Of a DNA stretch of 64,000 nucleotides, positions 62,132-64,000 are shown piece by piece. The stretch is from Paramecium tetraurelia. Lineage: Eukaryota; Ciliophora; Oligohymenophorea; Peniculida; Parameciidae. The stretch spans positions 186,001 through 250,000 of the forward strand of contig NW_001799499.1 in NCBI RefSeq assembly GCF_000165425.1, given 5' to 3'. Every line of letters begins with the position of its first letter. Within the stretch, counting starts at the first letter, position 1. The notes beneath the pieces were generated by a model. The model did not search any database. It was not told where the DNA came from and was given only the letters and a program-made list of their open reading frames with translations. The position numbers and the translations under genes are program-made.

Positions 62132-63529
62132 ATGTTATATATCATCTTATTCTCTTTTTGTCTTGCAGAATAACTCTTGAACTAACAATGGAATTATAAT
62201 ACTTCAGAAAACATTTTTGCTCTGAATATCACTTTTAACCTTTCTCTAATTGATAATGAAAAGCATTTGCGTTTTTACTTGTCACCATAATCTAATACAA
62301 CTAAGTCATTGCTCATTATATGTAATTCCAAGCCAAATAATACTTTGCTCAATATTCATTCACTCAAAACGTATTATAACAAATAACAGATAGATTAGGA
62401 TGTATTTATGATATCAATTCATATTATCAAAATTCATCGCAAGCCATTACTTTTGATAATAATCCTGTCTCTAAAGAAATTAGCGAATTATTTTCCATCT
62501 TTTATCTCTTCTCAAGCAATCCATTTATTGGAATAATTTCATAAGGAAATGAAAGTAGCTTTCTTCTTGAATTAACATAAATGCGAAAAAATTAATGTGC
62601 GAAGTATTAAAATAATATTAATTTAGAATCTGTTAAAACAATGGCAAATGCATCAATGGATTTTGTGAATGTCCAGTATCCTATTTGGGGAGTGATTGCA
62701 CTATTTAGATCAAAGACATCGAAAATTAATTAGACTTGGAACCAAAATAATATTACTTTTTTCATATTAAATCGTTCAATATTTCTAAGTTTGAAAGACA
62801 ATTAGAAACCTTTGTTGAAATTCGATATACATGCTAGCATCAATACTAGATGCAATTTTAAGGAGTGTAAATCACAACCAATTTGATTAATTTTAATCAA
62901 ACCTTTTTGCAATCCTGTTTAATGAAAACTATCGAAATGCAAGAACAACTCCCAATTAAATTACAATCCTATGTTATCTTTGAATAAACCTCATCAAATA
63001 GAATAAAGATTACACAATAAGAGAATCATTTTGTATTCTAAAATCTAATTGTTGCCTTCATTGCCTTGCTTATTTTAGCCTTATTAAGTATGCTCTACAT
63101 ATTTTACCATCATAAAAATCCAAAAGACTTGAAGGCCTTAAGGATTGTGCCTATTATTAAATTTTCTTTAGCCCTAGAGTAGGTAGAATAAACAGATATC
63201 GAGTGCGCTTTATGTATGAAGGAGCTCTAACAAAATTAGTCTGTCAGAATAACTTATTGCAATCATCTCTACCATGATTTTTGTTTTAAAATGTGGTGGA
63301 CCAATAACAAAGTAAAATTATTGGTTAGAATGTGTAGAGCTGCCCTCGTTGCAGATCTCCCTTAGATTTGGAGACTATGAGAAAAAATTAGAAAACAGAT
63401 ATCTTATAATAATCAACTTTCTCTAATCTTTAGAGCAATAGGAAAAAGAACTTAGTTACATTTGTTGATACTGGTTCAACAATTAGACATATGCCTATCT
63501 AGTAGAAATTGGAACTGTAAATTAAATGA
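62132..63529 (+). CDS. Transmembrane RING-H2 protein with EGF-like module (2)
   Basis: Tandem paralogue of the preceding gene. Signal peptide MLYIILFSFCLA; ectodomain with DRLGCIYDINSYYQNSSQAI; EGF-like CAKICQNNGKCINGFCECPV then SYLGSDC, completed by a 23-nt intron near 62602; TM helix LIVAFIALLILALLSMLYIF; RING-H2 ECALCMKELQQNQSVRITYC then NHLYHDFCFKMWW, and, across a 26-nt intron near 63312, CPRCRSPLDLE. Zinc ligands appear complete. Frame joins around 62290-62360 in the ectodomain are unresolved. A short polar tail ends KLELQIK. It starts 69 bp after its paralogue. Probable membrane-bound E3 ligase. Confidence 0.86.
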
Positions 63530-63584
63530 ATAATTACTGAAATTTCTAATAATAAAAACTATGTGGTATTAAAATAATATTACT

Positions 63585-64000
63585 ATGATTATTTTATTCT
63601 TTCTAATCTGCATTAACTAAATAGTGAACCAAAAAATCGAAAAGACTTATTAGAGAGTGTAGGGTGTTTAATCTTTCTCAATAACCAATTTAACAAAAGA
63701 CGGCTTTCCTATGAGATCAAAGATAGCCATATCTCTTACTTACTATGATGGAGAAATACCTATTTTCTTATTGTGTTCAAATAAACCAAATGCCAATGTG
63801 ACGATGGAATATGATTCAATCACAAAGTAATAAAAAATTATAACTACTAGAGAATAATGTACTTATGATGCTAATGCCTATGAAGATAATAGTAAAAAGC
63901 AGGTAGTATCTCTTTAGGACAGATTAGAAATGAAAAAATATCATTCAAATTTCAATATTTACGAATTTAAAGGAAAGGGTTTATTTATAGGGGCAATTTC
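63585..64000 (+). CDS. Third secreted/TM protein of the tandem set, partial
   Basis: Start ATG 63585, signal peptide MIILFFLICINQIVN, then an ectodomain reading SFSITNLTKDGFPMRSKIAI, SLTYYDGEIPIFLLCSNKPN and YHSNFNIYEFKGKGLFIGAI up to the window edge. The CSNKPNANVTM stretch parallels CNSKPNNTLL in the second gene, and spacing (55 bp) and orientation match, so it is most likely a third paralogue whose EGF and RING parts lie outside. Partial at the 3-prime side. Confidence 0.7.

Overview
The window reads as macronuclear DNA of a ciliate, almost certainly a Paramecium. It is very A/T-rich. Every recognisable protein is interrupted by in-frame TAA and TAG at positions where glutamine fits, and TGA is the only terminator. 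Introns are tiny (about 21-37 nt, mostly GTA...TAG). All gene calls below use that code (TAA/TAG = Gln) and those introns, so most genes are far longer than a standard-code ORF scan suggests. Coordinates run from start codon to TGA and include introns.

Layout: 0.1-7.6 kb holds a divergent pair, an NDR-type AGC kinase (-) and a 1645-residue multi-pass membrane protein with a PAS-like segment (+). 7.7-21.2 kb is a run of plus-strand genes: a polyglutamine IQ-motif protein, a C2H2 finger protein, a PX-PH phospholipase D, an unrecognised protein and an importin-beta family receptor. 21.3-30.6 kb is mostly minus strand: ribosomal protein eL32, the condensin subunit SMC4 and a cyclic-nucleotide-gated-type K+ channel. 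30.9-36.3 kb has a vWA/alpha-kinase fusion, a coiled-coil protein and a secreted histidine acid phosphatase (+). 36.5-46.2 kb is extremely compact, with alternating strands: coiled-coil proteins, a pseudokinase, a small Jupiter/HN1-like protein and dynamin. 47.3-55.2 kb has a degenerate vWA protein, a broken SF-assemblin gene, a SANT/Myb protein, a cytosolic carboxypeptidase, a membrane protein and an H/N/Q-rich basic protein. 55.2-60.2 kb has three minus-strand coiled-coil genes and one plus-strand gene. 60.5-64 kb is a tandem set of secreted/transmembrane proteins; two carry EGF-like and RING-H2 domains, and the third runs off the window.

No tRNA, rRNA, CRISPR array, virus-like element or transposon was seen. 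The genes do not form an operon-like pathway. Several fit the biology of a large ciliated cell: NDR kinase, SF-assemblin, the tubulin-tail carboxypeptidase, dynamin, the cyclic-nucleotide-type K+ channel, and many coiled-coil/Q-rich structural proteins. Novelty is modest: lineage-specific proteins, a host pseudogene, extreme compaction between divergent starts, and a polyQ tract written almost entirely in reassigned stop codons.

Motifs were read by eye from manual translation. Exon boundaries given with numbers restored an open frame; others are flagged as unresolved.
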